From: Drosophila miranda
Taxonomy: Eukaryota; Arthropoda; Insecta; Diptera; Drosophilidae
Direction: 5' to 3'
NCBI RefSeq assembly: GCF_003369915.1
Contig: NW_022881603.1
Coordinates: 7,423,249-7,487,248 of the forward strand
Length of the DNA stretch: 64,000 nucleotides
Of this stretch, positions 36,083 through 48,952 are shown piece after piece. Numbering within the stretch: the stretch's first letter is position 1; every line of letters begins with the position of its first letter. The notes under the pieces were generated by a model. That model saw only the letters and a program-made list of their open reading frames with translations, was not told the DNA's origin and ran no database searches. Position numbers and translations under genes: made by a program.

Positions 36083-39000
36083 TCATCCCTGGGTATTGCT
36101 AGAGGACTCCTCGTTCAGCTGCATTTGCGCCAGTGTGCGTACGACGACTCCACGATTGACGGGAGTCAGGCCTTGACAGAGGCCAACCACAGCGTCCAGC
36201 GCTACATCGGGACAGTCCTAAAAGATCCATCAATTGATCCAGAGAATGTCATTTAATATTCATATTGTTAAATAACCAGATTGCAGCTGATCTTACCTCG
36301 AGCATTTTCGAAATGGTTGAGATGATGGCATCCCGTCGCACGGAACTCACATTGCGGGAGACAATAGATTCTGTATTCGTCTGCTCTTCATACCAGGCCA
36401 CCATTTCTTCATTCTTGTCCCACAGATATGCCTGCAAAACAGAACAAACAGATTGTAAAGCAGTCGAAAAATATATATAGATTTGTGTATCCTTTTACCT
36501 CTGTGGCACCCTTTTCTTCGACTAGCCAGCGTCTGAGCATCTGCTTGGCCTGTCCGACAGAGAGATTGTCCTGTGCCCGCAAGATCTTCTTGATGTAGGC
36601 ATCCTCCAGCAAGAGGCGGCGCAGGCGCCAGTAGAGCCAACGTCGCGAGCCACGCCATGGAACAATCTCGCTGATGCACTCCTTCTCCAGCATGCGCTCG
36701 GGCGTGTCGTGTAGGTCGGCAAAGTGCACGGCCACCGTATGATAGACATGCATTAGCTGCGCAAGACGAGCCTTGATCTTCTCATCCACCTGCTCCGCCT
36801 TCGTGTTATCACCAGCTGCAGTTGCCTCTTCGAACTCCTTCTTTAGCTGCAGGGAATAAGGAATACAGGGAATTGGTGAAAGAACAGACCAGGTAACCGT
36901 GGCAGATGAAACTCACGGCAATTGTGTTCGCATCCAGACGATTTATCGTCTTGATGAGGTCCTTCTCTTTGTATTTGATTTCCACAATACCCTCGGGCTC
37001 GAGGACACCACCTCGGGCCTCCGGATCCGCATAGGTTTCCATGTAGCGCGGATTGATCAACGAGTCCAGAACGGCCCAGGCTCCGCCACGCAGCTCGGCA
37101 TTGGGCGGCAGGTAGATGAGGACCGGCTTCTTGTACTCCCGCAGTCCGTCGACGATGTAGGCCCCAAACTTGACGATCTGCTCATACATGTCCTTCATGC
37201 CGCCGGAGAAGCCACGCCAGTTGGCGAACAAAATCAGCGGCAACTCCTCGCGCCCAAAGTCCTTGATGGCCTGCGCCGTCTTGTAGGATGAGTCGGGATA
37301 CCACACCTGACCCGCCTGCTGCAGTGTCTTGGCTTCCGAATCCAGGTTGGCCGGATCCGCGGGCATTTCCACCTCAACAGTTCGCGTCTCCACGGCAATC
37401 ACACCAACAGGCACACCGCCCAGTCGAGCACGTCCCGTGACCACGGTCTTGGCCCACGGGGCCATAATCTCGCTCCAGGAATCACGATCAAAGAACCCAT
37501 TCTCCCACTCATTTGCATTGGTGGGATTCACACGACCGGCCAGCATGCAGCGCGGATCGTACGGCGACTTGGTGGGCATAAAATCGACAGTCCGATCGAT
37601 GCGATCGCTGGGCAAAACGATGGGCAGGTCGCAGCCAATGTGGGCGGGAATGTACGAGAGCCAGTCGAGGATGGTATACACGCCGTCCAAGTCGATGGCC
37701 TCAGTTTTGTGGGTCACGCCATTGTTGAACATGATCTGCGTGCCGCCCAATTGGTTGTTTGAGGCGTATACCTTACGACCGAGCAGCTGCAAGAAGAAGA
37801 TATTTGAAGATCCGCTGTGTGATTCTGATTTGAAGGACTTACCTTATTCAGGGCCGCATACCCCGTGAGTATAATGTGCGAGTTGTCGATCTGGATGACA
37901 CGCTGGCCCAGACGCACCACATAGGAGCCGATGCCGATGGTGCGGCAGGGGACCATCGCAATGGTGACAATCTCCACGTACGCCTGCGACGTTTCGCCGG
38001 CAATCAGGCCGGCATAGCGCAGATTTTCGACGCCCAGGCCATCGTCCTTGCCGATGATGTCGGTGATTTTGTAGCGCTGCTCGCCCTCATCCTCGATGAG
38101 AATGGCACGCACCGAATTCAGATTGGCTACCTGGGCATAGTCCTCGGTGCTCAGATAGAGGTACTTGAAGCCCTTGTCCGGCTCCTCGGGATCCTCCCAT
38201 GCTATTTTGAACATTGCCTTCACCTCCTCGGCCAGTCCAATGCGGGCACCGCTGTTCACCGATATATAGATCTACAGCAGGGGATTTGCGGATAAGTGAG
38301 GGATGAATGGAGCCTGGAATGATCTGGATGCTTACCCTGGGCACTTTCCGTTCGCGCGCCAACTGGGAAGCCTTTGCGAACAGCACATCCTCTTTGATGC
38401 CAAAGGAGCCAATCAGGTAGGTCAGATCATTGGCTATCACAATGATCTCGCGCCCATTCGGGTACTCCGGCGTGGCCAGGACAATGCGCCAGGCCACCAT
38501 GCCGCACTGGAAGATCAGAGGTTAGTCAATAGAGAGGCCGCAATGCCGATGGGAACGCAAGGAAACCTACATTGTTCTCGCCCGGCAGACGCTGCATCTC
38601 AATGAGGCTGTCGCCCTCCAGCACCAGCTCCTTGCATTCAATCAGAATCTTGTCGGGTATGCGTATGTCCACGGAGGGCCGGGCATTGGAGAACTCCTTC
38701 CAGTGGCGCTCGGTCATCTGGCGGAACATGTCAGGCACATCGTACACGTACGTGGTGCCGCTCGACTGCGCCTGGAAGCGCTTCTGCTGCAGGAAGTCCT
38801 TGGTCATGTAGGGCGTCGAAATGGAATGGCCGTGAAGGGAACCCTGCTTCTCTCCATAGGCCTTGAACTTGATCTGAAACGGCAATAAAAGGTGATCTAA
38901 TGAGAACAGGAGAACAGGGTAGATAGTCGTTTATTTGACACCTACAATTCCCGTCTCCGGCTCCGTCTGCTCCGTGTACATGGAGATGTCCAGGAAGTAT

Positions 39001-42000
39001 CCAGAATCGTTGGCAATACAGAGGCGCACCGCTTGGGTGGGCGACTGCGGCGACTGGCGGATGACCATCTTCAGCTCGGCCTGGAGGACGCGCAGCTTCC
39101 ACAGGCGGGGGCCATAGCGCATGATCATCTTGGTGACGGACTCCTCGATCTTGGCCGGGTCCATGATAACGGTGGGCACGAAATTGAGAAAGATGTGATT
39201 GCAGTCGGTGCGCTTGGCATGCGGGTGGGAGAAGGCCCCCTCCAGCTCGTCCATGGCCTCCAGCAGCACCCGTTCGCCCTCGTTCTGGAGGTACTCGAAT
39301 GAGGCCTCCTTGGTGATGAGGTCCGAGTGGCGGATGATCGAGCGTATGAAGAAACGATAGTCGGTCACCTCCTGCCCCTTGGACACCTTTGCCCTGCCCA
39401 AATACAGATGCATCTTCTGGTTGGCCGTCGGCAGGGCCTCCAGGGTGTAGGTCTTCATGCGGTTCAGCTCCAGATGGAAGGCAGAGGCCGGCTCCAGGTG
39501 CCGATAAATGCGATCCTCCTCGAACTTGTCGCGTGCGCGGTATGTAAAGAACTTGGGGAACTGGCGCTTCTTCAAAGAGGCAAACGTTATCCTCCGAATG
39601 CGGCGCTGGAAGAGCTCCTCATTGTGCTCCTTGCAGTAGCTCCCGAAGATCTGGGCCATCTGCAAGTCGTCCATATCTCCGGTCTCCCGCACAGCCACAC
39701 TCACAATGTGAATGGGCTCCATGGACTTGGCCTCCTCGGCGGCATTGGCTCTGGTGACGGGATCCGACAGCGACACGTTGATGGAGGTGCTGTGACGGCC
39801 GTCCGAGATGGAGTCGGCTGCCTCCACAGCCTCCAGCACCTTGGCATTGACCATCGCGGGCGAGACAAAGTCCTCGAGTAGGTCCAGTATCTCGTCCGAG
39901 TACATCTCAAAGTGCTCGAACGAATCGAAGGCGGCAATCGCTCCGGTGCGGACAAAGGAGCTGCCCATCGATTCGGCGGCCGCCTGGTCCAGCCCCTCCG
40001 GCGAGGACATGCGCGAGAACAGACGATTCGGATGGGGCGTGGGCAGCAGGAACTGGAAATGCACCAGCGGCACGCCGCCGGACAGCTCCAAGTGCTGCAG
40101 GCAAGTCAGCTCATAGGAGGTGTAGGCGCGCCTCACGTACACCTCGAGGGCGGCGTTCCCCACGGCTCGGTTCGAATGGTAGAAGAAATCGTGGAGAATG
40201 TCAAAGATTGAGGTCTCCGAGAGGATCAGGCGCTGCAGATTCTCCGGATGGAAGTCGTGGCCGTACATGTCTACGGCCGACAGGAATATCGACTCCATTT
40301 GGTTGTGGCGCAGCTCGTAGGCCGGCTGGTGGGCGGCAATCAGTACTTGGCGAGAGCGCAGAGCCACCCGCGAGTGCTCGGCCCTGTTGAGGGACGTCAG
40401 CTCGCTGAGGGTGTTGGCCAGTTCGTCGGTGAGTCCCGGCTCGTTGGCCCACAGATGGTCGATGAGCAGCGTAACGAGCAAGTTCTTCTTGGCCACTTGC
40501 GAGTGCGAGAATATCGTGTTCACCACTGTCAGCATGTCGTCCTTGTTGTGCTCCCGCACCAGGCCCACGCACTTGTCGTAGTGGCCGTGCTGGAACTGCG
40601 ACTCCACGTCGTAGTACTGGCGCAGCAGTTCGTGAACGGCGGCCTTCATGCGGCCGCGAATGCCATTCCGGTAGCGCTGCACCAGCTGCACAATGCTCTG
40701 GGTGGTCAGGAAGAAGACGTCGCGATCGGCGCGCTTCTGCAGGGTGGCCGCGTGGCTGTCGATGACGCTGGCGATCTGCTGGGAGGGGAACTGGGCCAAC
40801 ACACTGGTGATATTCCGCTCGTAGAGGGTCATCAGCTTGCGAATCTTCTTCTCCACGGAGATGGGGATGCGACCCGAGATGGAGGCAATCACCTCCTGGA
40901 GTTCCAGCAGCGGCAGCGATGGATCTCTCAGACTCTGCATGAACTTCTCGATGATGTCGCGCAGCCGCTGGGCATTGAAGGGCTCTGGCAGGCAGTAGCC
41001 GGCCAAGGTGTTCTCCAAAATGCTCTTGTACGTGTTGTGCACGCGGTTCAGCTTCTCGGGAATGGGCGCGTTCTCGGCCTGGTGGAACTGGCTCTTGCAG
41101 GGCTGCGCCTTGGTCACCAGCGAGGGATCATCGAGCTCCAGGTGGCCCAGCAGGGAGCCCGGGTCGAGGACGGCGCCTGGACGCCGCACAAAGGTCACCG
41201 TGCCTGCCTCCTGCGAGGTGAGGGTCATAACCATCTTCATCACCTCGATCTCGGCAAAGGCCTGGCCCTTGGCTACATGTGCCGCATCCTCCACAATCAG
41301 ATTGATGAGCTTTCCCGCCGATGGGCTGCGCAGCAGCGAAGGATCGTTCTTCTTCTCGAAGACGCACGTCTGGTTGCCAATAACGATGCGGTAGCGGTCC
41401 ACCTCCTCCTTCATGTAGGTGGTGTACGAGGCGCCCTCGAGGGAGATCAACAGACCGCCGTCGGTCAGGCGATGCACCTCGATCTCCTTGAAGGAGTTGT
41501 TCATCAGCAGGAAGTACGAGTTGGCACCGCTCTTGGCCGCTTGAACCTTGTACCGGATCGCTCCATTGATCAGCTCCACGTCTATCACATTCGTCAGGGT
41601 GTTGGCCGCCTGGATCTGGCCCCTCTCCAGCGACGTTTGGAAGCTGGAGAAGGATTCGGTGATCTGGCGATCGGCAATGTGCAGGGCCCCGCACATCACG
41701 CCCAGCAGTATGTCCGGCTTCTCGGACTGCACGCGCTCGGCAATCAGAGCATCCAGCCAGGCCGTGTCGATGGTGTTCTCCAGGAAGCGATTCGTCTCGA
41801 GCAGCGTGATCAGGTACTCGACGGTGGTGCGGAAATCGCCACGGATCGACAGCTCCTTGAGGGCAATCACGAGATTCTCGCGCGCCTGCTGCCGGTTCTC
41901 GCCCCAGGAGAAGCAGTGACCGAACTGCGAGTCGGCAAACTCGTGCAATCCTCCGGAGGCGGCCACACTGAAGTAGCCCCAGACATTCTTGCTGGAGCGG

Positions 42001-45000
42001 AAGTTGAGCTCCTGAACTGTGCCCGAGCTGGGCTTGAAGCCCTCGTCGGGATTCTCGGAGGTGATGCGCGCAGCGATAACATGGCCCGAGGGCATGGGCT
42101 TGTTCGGCGGATTCTCAAAGTCAATGATGGAGGAGCCCCACGGCGACTCGCCGTACAGCAGGCGAATGTCCTTGAGGCGGTATAGGGGTATGCCCATGCC
42201 GATCTGCAGCTGGCAGGCCGGCAGATTGACATCGGCCACCATCTCCGTGCAGGGATGCTCCACCTGCAGACGAGGGTTCAGCTCCAGGAAGAAGTACCTG
42301 CCCTCCGGATCGTATAGGTACTCCACGGTGCCGGCGCTCACATAGCCCACCATCTTGGCCAAGCGCACGGCCGCCTTTTCCATGTCCTCGAACACCTCCG
42401 GCTGGGCCACAATGGCCGGGGCCTCCTCGATGATCTTCTGATGGCGACGCTGGATGGAGCAATCGCGGCCAAAGAGACTGATGGCATTTCCGTACTGATC
42501 CGCCAGCAGCTGCACTTCCAAGTGGCGTGCGCCGCGAGCCAGCTTCATCACAAAGATGGGGGAGCCGGGCACCTCGGCCTGCACCTGACGGAACAGGGCG
42601 GGGAACTCTTCGGTGGTGTCCACGCGACGAATGCCCTTGCCGCCGCCGCCTTCCGATGCCTTGATCATCACGGGAAAGCCTGCACGTGGGAGACACAGAT
42701 TAGAATGAGAGCTCCATCGCATGACCTTTGATGGGACTTACCAATCTTGGCGACAGCCGCCAGACCCTGCTCCACATCGGTCACACAGCCGCGGGCAAAA
42801 AGGTCGCTGGTGATCTTGATCTTCTTGCCGCTGTACTGGGCTTTCAGGTCGGAGCCGGACCAAGGTAGTGTGGGTATTTCGGCCGTTTGGGCCACAATCG
42901 AGGAGGCCACCTTGTCGCCCAGCGCCCACATGGCGCGCTCCGGTGGCCCGAGGAACACCAAACCCTCCTTGTGCAGCAGCTCCGGCAACTTGGGGTTCTC
43001 CGAGGCATGACCCCATCCAGCCCAGACGGCCTGCAATCATAACATCATCCATTATCAATAATTGAAACCCCAATATAACACTTTATGACCTCATAGCAAA
43101 TGATAGCACAACAAAAAATTAGATAATTCACACTGTGCAGCAAGGTGTTGCCACCAAACACACTCCACTAATGGGAATCGTTAATATCTCCACTATCTGT
43201 CCGAATTCTCCAAGTGATGGCTTTAGATTAGAACTGAAGAATAACAACCTATGAAAGACATTTGTTCGCTTCGAATTTTGCTAGAAAGAAGGAAGGCGAA
43301 AGCAGCTCTAAGCAGAGCCTCTCACATAATGCGAGCAGGACTCGAGACGCACAAACGAATAATATTAAAGAGAATGTGCGAGAACTCTCCTCGAGATTAG
43401 CTGACAAGGATTTTGTTGTTATTGCTAAAAATCTAAAGATCACGTAACTAATTGCTACGCCTACAATTGCAAGGGTTGTAGACCGATATTAGCTATTCCC
43501 TTGAATCTTAAAAGATCTACAGAAAATCAAGTTTTTTTGTGCAGCGACAAAGTGCAATTTCAGGAAACAGAATTACTATGTACTTAAAAGCAGCAACTGT
43601 TTACATCTCAATCAACTTTGTGGTATACATACATATTAAGATCTGATCTACAACAAAGTAAAAGTTAATGTGAACAACAGTTAGATAAATACCTATAGAT
43701 AGTATTTTAGAAGTGATCTCTTAATACTCTCAATGCAATTATTTAGAGGGACTACAGAAAATAAAAGTTTACGTGATCAGAAAATAGTACTCGTACTTGT
43801 ACTTATATGAAGGAATTTTTACGGTACACAGAAGCAGGAGAGATTCTACTAGCAGGTAGAGGCACTTTCAGCAAGGTTACAGCACACACTTTTTGTTGCA
43901 CAGTGTTGCTATCGACACAGACACAGCCACAGCCACAGAATACTGTTTGGTAGAGGGGTGGAGCAGAAGTTTTCGAGCTTTTGCATTGGTATGCGAGATA
44001 CGTTCGTTCGACTCTTTCAGCCCCTGGAGATCGACAGAACAGAGTGTAAATACGAATCGTACGATGCGGTTAAGGCGCAACCAACCCAAACGGATTGACA
44101 CTGGGCCACATCTACGGCTGGCCACTGGCCTCCAGACGCTCACTCCAGACTACTCACCTGCACTTGTGTGCGAAGTGCAATGTCCACAATGAGCTCAACA
44201 TTCGCATAGTTGTTGTTATTGGATCCGCCGGGCACGGGGACATAGTGATCGGCCATCTTGATGTACTCGGCATTCGCCTTCAGGTCCTCGGGGTGACCAT
44301 CACCACAAATCGGATGGCCCGCTCGTTCTTGAACATCTCGTAGGCCCAACGGCGAATGGAACGCATGCACTTGACAGCCGCAATGCCATTGTTGGCAATG
44401 AGGACGCGATTTATGACACGTGTACCGCCGAATCGCTTCACAAACTCCTCGGTGGTGGCTATATGAAAGTTACGATCCTGATGGCGGTCCTGGCCCAGGC
44501 CAGTGCCACGTGACATGCTCGGTCTGAAAGATATTGAATGATCGGTAAATATTCGCAAACAATTGATTTGTTGCTCAGTGTAGAGCGGAAGGTGAGAGCG
44601 CAATTTAAAGAAGATTTGTCGGAACCGGTTCTGGGGTCTACCTGTCAAATGGAATCGATATTCTAGCAAACAATGAGCGTTATCCCTCCCATATATTCTA
44701 TATAGTTATTCACTTTTAAAATTTATTTACTTTAGGGTTCCCACGGTGGGCACTCTAAGGAGTCCTGGCGATGGGGTGCTGAGGTTGTTGTTGTCGTTGC
44801 TGCTGTCACCGCCGTTGATGGAGATGCTACTGGGGCTGGTGTTGGCGCTGGGACTCATCTCATTGTGGTTGCTGTCGCTCTGTCCACAGTCCACGGCCAC
44901 AAAGTGTGGAATGACAGGGCCCGATCCAGATGCTCCTGCTGCAGCACCTGCTCCTGCCTGCACCAGCGGCTCCTCGCCAGACTCAACAAGTACAAAACGC

Positions 45001-46647
45001 TTACTGGTGCGACGCTTCAACATGCTGGCTAGCTCAACGAGGACTAATAGCATTCGGGGGTCAGGGGGAACTCGGCTCGGACGGGCAAGCCCACGCGAAT
45101 TATGCAATTCTGACTAAGAAACGAAAAACCGAACGGAGAACAAACAAAAAAAAAAACACTGTTTATGCCACACCACACACACCACTTTTTGTCTGCAAGC
45201 AACACTTTCTCCCCACCGACAACGATATGACGATGACGAGCCACACGGCAGAAAATCAATGTCGAACGGAATATCTACACACGCGAGAAACCTATTTAGG
45301 CAACGAGAAATTCGGCGACTGTCGGAGGCTGCTGCTGTTGGGGTTTTACTTCTCTGACCGACGGAACCGACGACTGCTGTGGAACTGCTGGCGGGTCGGT
45401 CTCGAGCGGGCCAAAACAGATAGCCGGCCAACAAATAGTTGGGCCACCGTTTGCTCAGAGGTCGCCTGGAGAGACAGAGAGAGAGAGAGAGAGCGAGGGA
45501 GAGTAGCGATTCCGAGTCTCGCAATAAAACAAGTTTTGAGGCAACGCTTTCCGTTATGAATGAAAACAAAATGTGACGGCGTCCGTCCCCAAAGGCGGCT
45601 CTCTCGCTCTATCACACAAAATACTTGGCTCTCGCCCTCTCTCAGAGTTCTCAAAAAAGCTTCGCTGCTTCCCTCCTATTCGCACTTAGAGGAAGAGCTT
45701 TGCGCGCTGTCTCTTTTTGATAAACTCGCGCGATATCTATGACGCACCTGTTCTTTGTTTTGCTCAGTCACCCCATCCTCCCACTGCGTTTGCTCTATAT
45801 GGAGGGCTGGGCGTGCCCCTTACCTTAATCGCTTGCGTTTCTCCGATATATCGCCATTCTGCCGGGCCGCGCTCTGCATCTTCTGGGGGAACTCGTCCAC
45901 AGCCTCGCCGGCTTCGGCTGCCTTTTCGTCAATCTCATCGCCCATCTGTCAGAGTCAGAGAGAAGATTCAGATTTAGATACAGATTCAGATTCAAGAAAG
46001 TGCCACTGTCAAAGACCTACCAAGAAACTTGGACGCTCCGCATCCGTGGCTGCCGTTGCATTTGTTTCCTCGCTCATCTCGACTGAGGATTTCTTTTTGA
46101 TTTCGACAATGCTATTATTGTTGTTCTTGTTCTTGATGACAGTTGTGTTGTTGTTGTGGTTCTGGTGATAGCTCAGATCGGACAAGGCAATATCCACCTC
46201 CTTAAGGCTTTCGCTGGAGAACTGAACCTTCTTGATGCTGGCTCCTTTGGGGAATCGCTTCTCGTTCAGCTTTGTTGTGGCTCCTCCCGTTGCGGTCGAC
46301 GACAAGCTGCTTGTGGCTGTGACTGGTGGTGCTGTAGCTGCAATCACGCTGGAGTTGTCTGGAAATCAATCAACCAATCAGCAAATATTGATTATTATAG
46401 AGATTACTAGTGCATCGGTTCGACTATCAGCTAAATGTGCTTTGCGTTTGTGTTTGGGGGCCCTTCAAGTGCTGCTTATGGATTCATAAAGTTTCAGATT
46501 CTTACGATTAATCGGTGTTGTAGTTTCTGTTTCACTGGCTGCTCTGGTGGATGGCGCGTGGACTGGTCTTTTCTGGCCCCGGCCAAAGATCAGGGTGAAG
46601 AGGAACGCGATATATGCTGCCAGAGTGACTAATAGTGTGATCAACAT
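36083..46647 (-). CDS. ACC: acetyl-CoA carboxylase, multi-isoform, with a one-base frame break
   Basis: Common exons: 44158-44523, 42742-43030, 38946-42679, 38571-38873, 38336-38506, 37843-38271, 36917-37786, 36499-36846, 36297-36431, 36083-36217. The order is biotin carboxylase ([29 protein letters not shown]), biotinyl carrier (EVMKM, about 41235-41250), the central region and carboxyltransferase. ACC makes malonyl-CoA, the committed step of fatty-acid synthesis. From the ATG at 44516 the exons sum to 6773 bp, one short of 2258 codons. The break lies at a run of four G at 44290-44293, where VVMVTP should continue into EDLKANAEY. Two alternative 5' exon sets splice to 44523 in the same phase: 44731-45053 ([10 protein letters not shown] form) and 46506-46647 + 46021-46358 + 45824-45945, which starts with a membrane segment ([17 protein letters not shown]). 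Everything else is intact. Confidence 0.93.
43031..44157 (-). other. large ACC intron
   Basis: A 1127-bp intron between the first two common ACC exons. It is AT-rich with no nested gene, RNA gene or repeat element that I can recognise. Confidence 0.6.
44731..45053 (-). CDS. ACC: alternative first coding exon of ACC (soluble N terminus)
   Basis: The exon ends with a donor (AAAgtaaat) in phase 2, which joins in frame to the common exon at 44523. It encodes a Ser/Asn/Gly-rich N terminus with basic KRRTSKRF and acidic VESGEEP segments. ATGs at 45053 and 45023 are both in frame. It probably has its own promoter upstream, near 45100-45600, where a GA-rich run (45474-45500) could bind GAGA factor. 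There is no membrane segment, so this form should be cytosolic. Confidence 0.65.
45824..46647 (-). CDS. ACC: alternative 5' exons of ACC encoding a membrane-anchor N terminus
   Basis: Three exons (46506-46647, 46021-46358, 45824-45945; 602 bp) end in phase 2 and join in frame with 44523. Residues 2-20 are a hydrophobic helix followed by GRGQKRP, then Ser/Thr- and Asn-rich linker sequence, then an acidic [16 protein letters not shown] piece. A hydrophobic leader that anchors carboxylase at the mitochondrial outer membrane is known for mammalian ACC2. By analogy this isoform may localise malonyl-CoA production to a membrane; that role is inferred. Confidence 0.7.
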
Positions 46648-46910
46648 CGGCTATATCCAAAAAGCTGCTTTAAATCAGTGAATTCAAATTGGATTAGATA
46701 ATGGATATCTTTCGTTTCCGGCTCTACGGAACGCGAGTATCGGACAAATGCATTTTATGGGCCAGTGAAAGTGGCTGTGCGGATAAAGGAGACCCAAATC
46801 TACGTGAATATGATAATAGCAGTAGGTCTCGTCTCGTCACGATTTCACATTTATCAAAGACTTTGCCACAAATTTGTGGGCCACAGAAGCAACGACGAAG
46901 CAAAAAAAAA

Positions 46911-47800
46911 CGAGGGGGAACGTTGTGAGTTACTGCGGACACCGCAACTCTACAGTTATACCCGATACTAAGTCAGTATGGCTCTCCTCCGGCAGACGCC
47001 GCTAATATTAAACGACACGACAAAGAGTGCGTGCGAGAGAGACAGAAAATCAGTCTGAGCGTGTCGCCGGGCGCTGCGTAGCCACTGCAAATTGATTTGT
47101 TCCTTTTGGCTATAAAAATGATCTGATCTGATCCAGATTCAGCAATCTGATAGATATGGTCATTATCTATGATTCTGCGTTTTTAGTTTTCTCGAATCTG
47201 CAATATTGTGGATGCAACAGATTATCGTCCTTTGTAAGGGCGGAAGAGCGTGGGGCGAAATTTTGAGATATACGTTTTATAGTGACATCCTAAAGGAGTG
47301 TGTGTACCAAATTTGGTTCCTCAAGCCTTAATAGTCTCTGAGATTTGTGGATGCCTCAGATTTTCGTCCTTTGCGGGGGCGGAAGGGGGTGTGGCGAAAT
47401 TTTGACACAAAATGGTCAAGGTCCGATATCACAGGAGTGTGGATACCAAATTTGGTTGCTCTGGCTTTTATAGGTTCTGAGATCCTTGAACTCATATTTT
47501 GCAATTGGCAAAACCGACCATGAAACCTGTGTGTTAGAGAGAGATAGAGCGAGAAAGAATGAAATTGTTTTCTTGATTCTGGCTATAATAATTATACGAT
47601 CTGATTGAGATTTTGCGTTTTTAGTTTTCTCGTATCGTCGAAATTGTGGATGCCACAGATTTTCGCCCTTTGTGGGGGCGGAAGTGGGCGGGGCAAAGTT
47701 TTGAAATATTCTTGTAGCAGTGACATATCACAGAAGTCTGGATCCAAAACATCGTTGCTCTAGCTCTTATAGTCTTTGAGCACTAGGCGCTGAAGGGGAA
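46911..47800 (+). mobile_element. ISY-like element copy C, right end missing
   Basis: It starts with CGAGGGGGAACGTTG, runs through the second-subfamily internal block (ccttgaactcatattttgcaa) and stops after aggcgctgaagggg. The microsatellite and right hairpin are absent. It abuts copy D in tail-to-tail orientation. Confidence 0.7.
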
Positions 47801-48923
47801 AATGAGTATTGGGGTATATTAAATTTGTGACAAAAGTGGATGTGTGTAACGTCCAGAAGGAATCGTTTCCGACCCCATATATATTCTTGATCAGCATCAA
47901 TAGCCGAGTCGATTGAGCCATGTCTGTCTGTCCGTCTGTCCGTCCGTCCGTCTGTCCGTCTGTCCGTCTGTCCGTCCGTCCGTCCGTCCGTCTGTCCGTT
48001 CGCTTCAGCGCTTAGTGCTCAAAGACTATAAGAGCTAGAGCAACGATGTTTTGGATCCAGACTTCTGTGATATGTCACTGCTACAAAAATATTTCAAAAC
48101 TTCGCCCCGCCCACTTCCGCCCCCACAAAGGACGAAAATCTGTGGCATCCACAATTTTAAAGATATGAAAAAACCAAAAACGTAGAATTGTAGAGAATGA
48201 CCATATCTTTAAGACTGCAGAATCTGAATTGGATCGTATTATTATTATAGCCTGCATCAAGAAAACAATTTCATTTTTTCTCGCCCTGTCTCTCTCTAAC
48301 ACACACGTAGCATAGGCGGCTTTGCTTAGAGTAAAACATTAGCGCCTAGATCTCAGAGACTACAAAAGCTAGAGCAACCAAATTTGGTATCCACACTCCT
48401 AATATATCGGACCGAGACGAGTTTGTTTCAAAATTTCGCCACACCCCCTTCCGCCCCCGCAAAGGACGAAAATCTGGGGATATTCAAAAATCTCAGAGAC
48501 TATTAAGGCTAGAGTAACCAAATTTGTTATCCGCACTCTTGTTAGATCTTACTATAAAACGTGTATCTCAAAATTTCGCCCCACCCCCTTCCGCCCACAC
48601 AAAGGACGAAAATCTGTTGCTTCCACAATATTGCACATTCGAGAAAACTAAAAACGCAGAATCATAGATAATGACCATATCTATCAGATTGCTGAATCTG
48701 GATCAGATCGGATCATTTTTATACCCAAAAGGAACAAATCAATTTGCACTGGCTACGCAGCGCCCGACATCACGCTCGGACTGATTTTCTGTCTCTCTCG
48801 CACGCACTCTTTGTCGTGTCGTTCAATATTAGCGGCGTCTGCCGGAGGAGAGCCATACTGACTTATTATCGGGTATAACCGTAGAGTTGCGGTGTCCGCA
48901 GCAACTCACAACGTTCCCCCTCG
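47801..48923 (-). mobile_element. ISY-like element copy D
   Basis: A reverse-oriented copy lacking the outermost part of its right terminus; it begins within the terminal hairpin at AATGAGTATTGGGG. It has a long GTCTGTCCGTCC microsatellite at 47921-48000 and the first-subfamily internal block. It is separated from copy E by about 29 bp. Confidence 0.72.
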
Positions 48924-48952
48924 TTCGGTTTCGGTTTCTGTTTTAAATTTAA

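Noticed and set aside
40248..42185. 645-codon plus-strand ORF opposite the large ACC exon
   Set aside because: It is the exact antisense of a conserved ACC coding exon with GC-rich third positions; no domain is present and its open state follows from ACC codon bias.
47921..48000. Regular short repeats resembling an array such as CRISPR
   Set aside because: These are GTCC/GTCTGTCC microsatellite units inside an ISY-like element of a eukaryotic genome, with no spacers.
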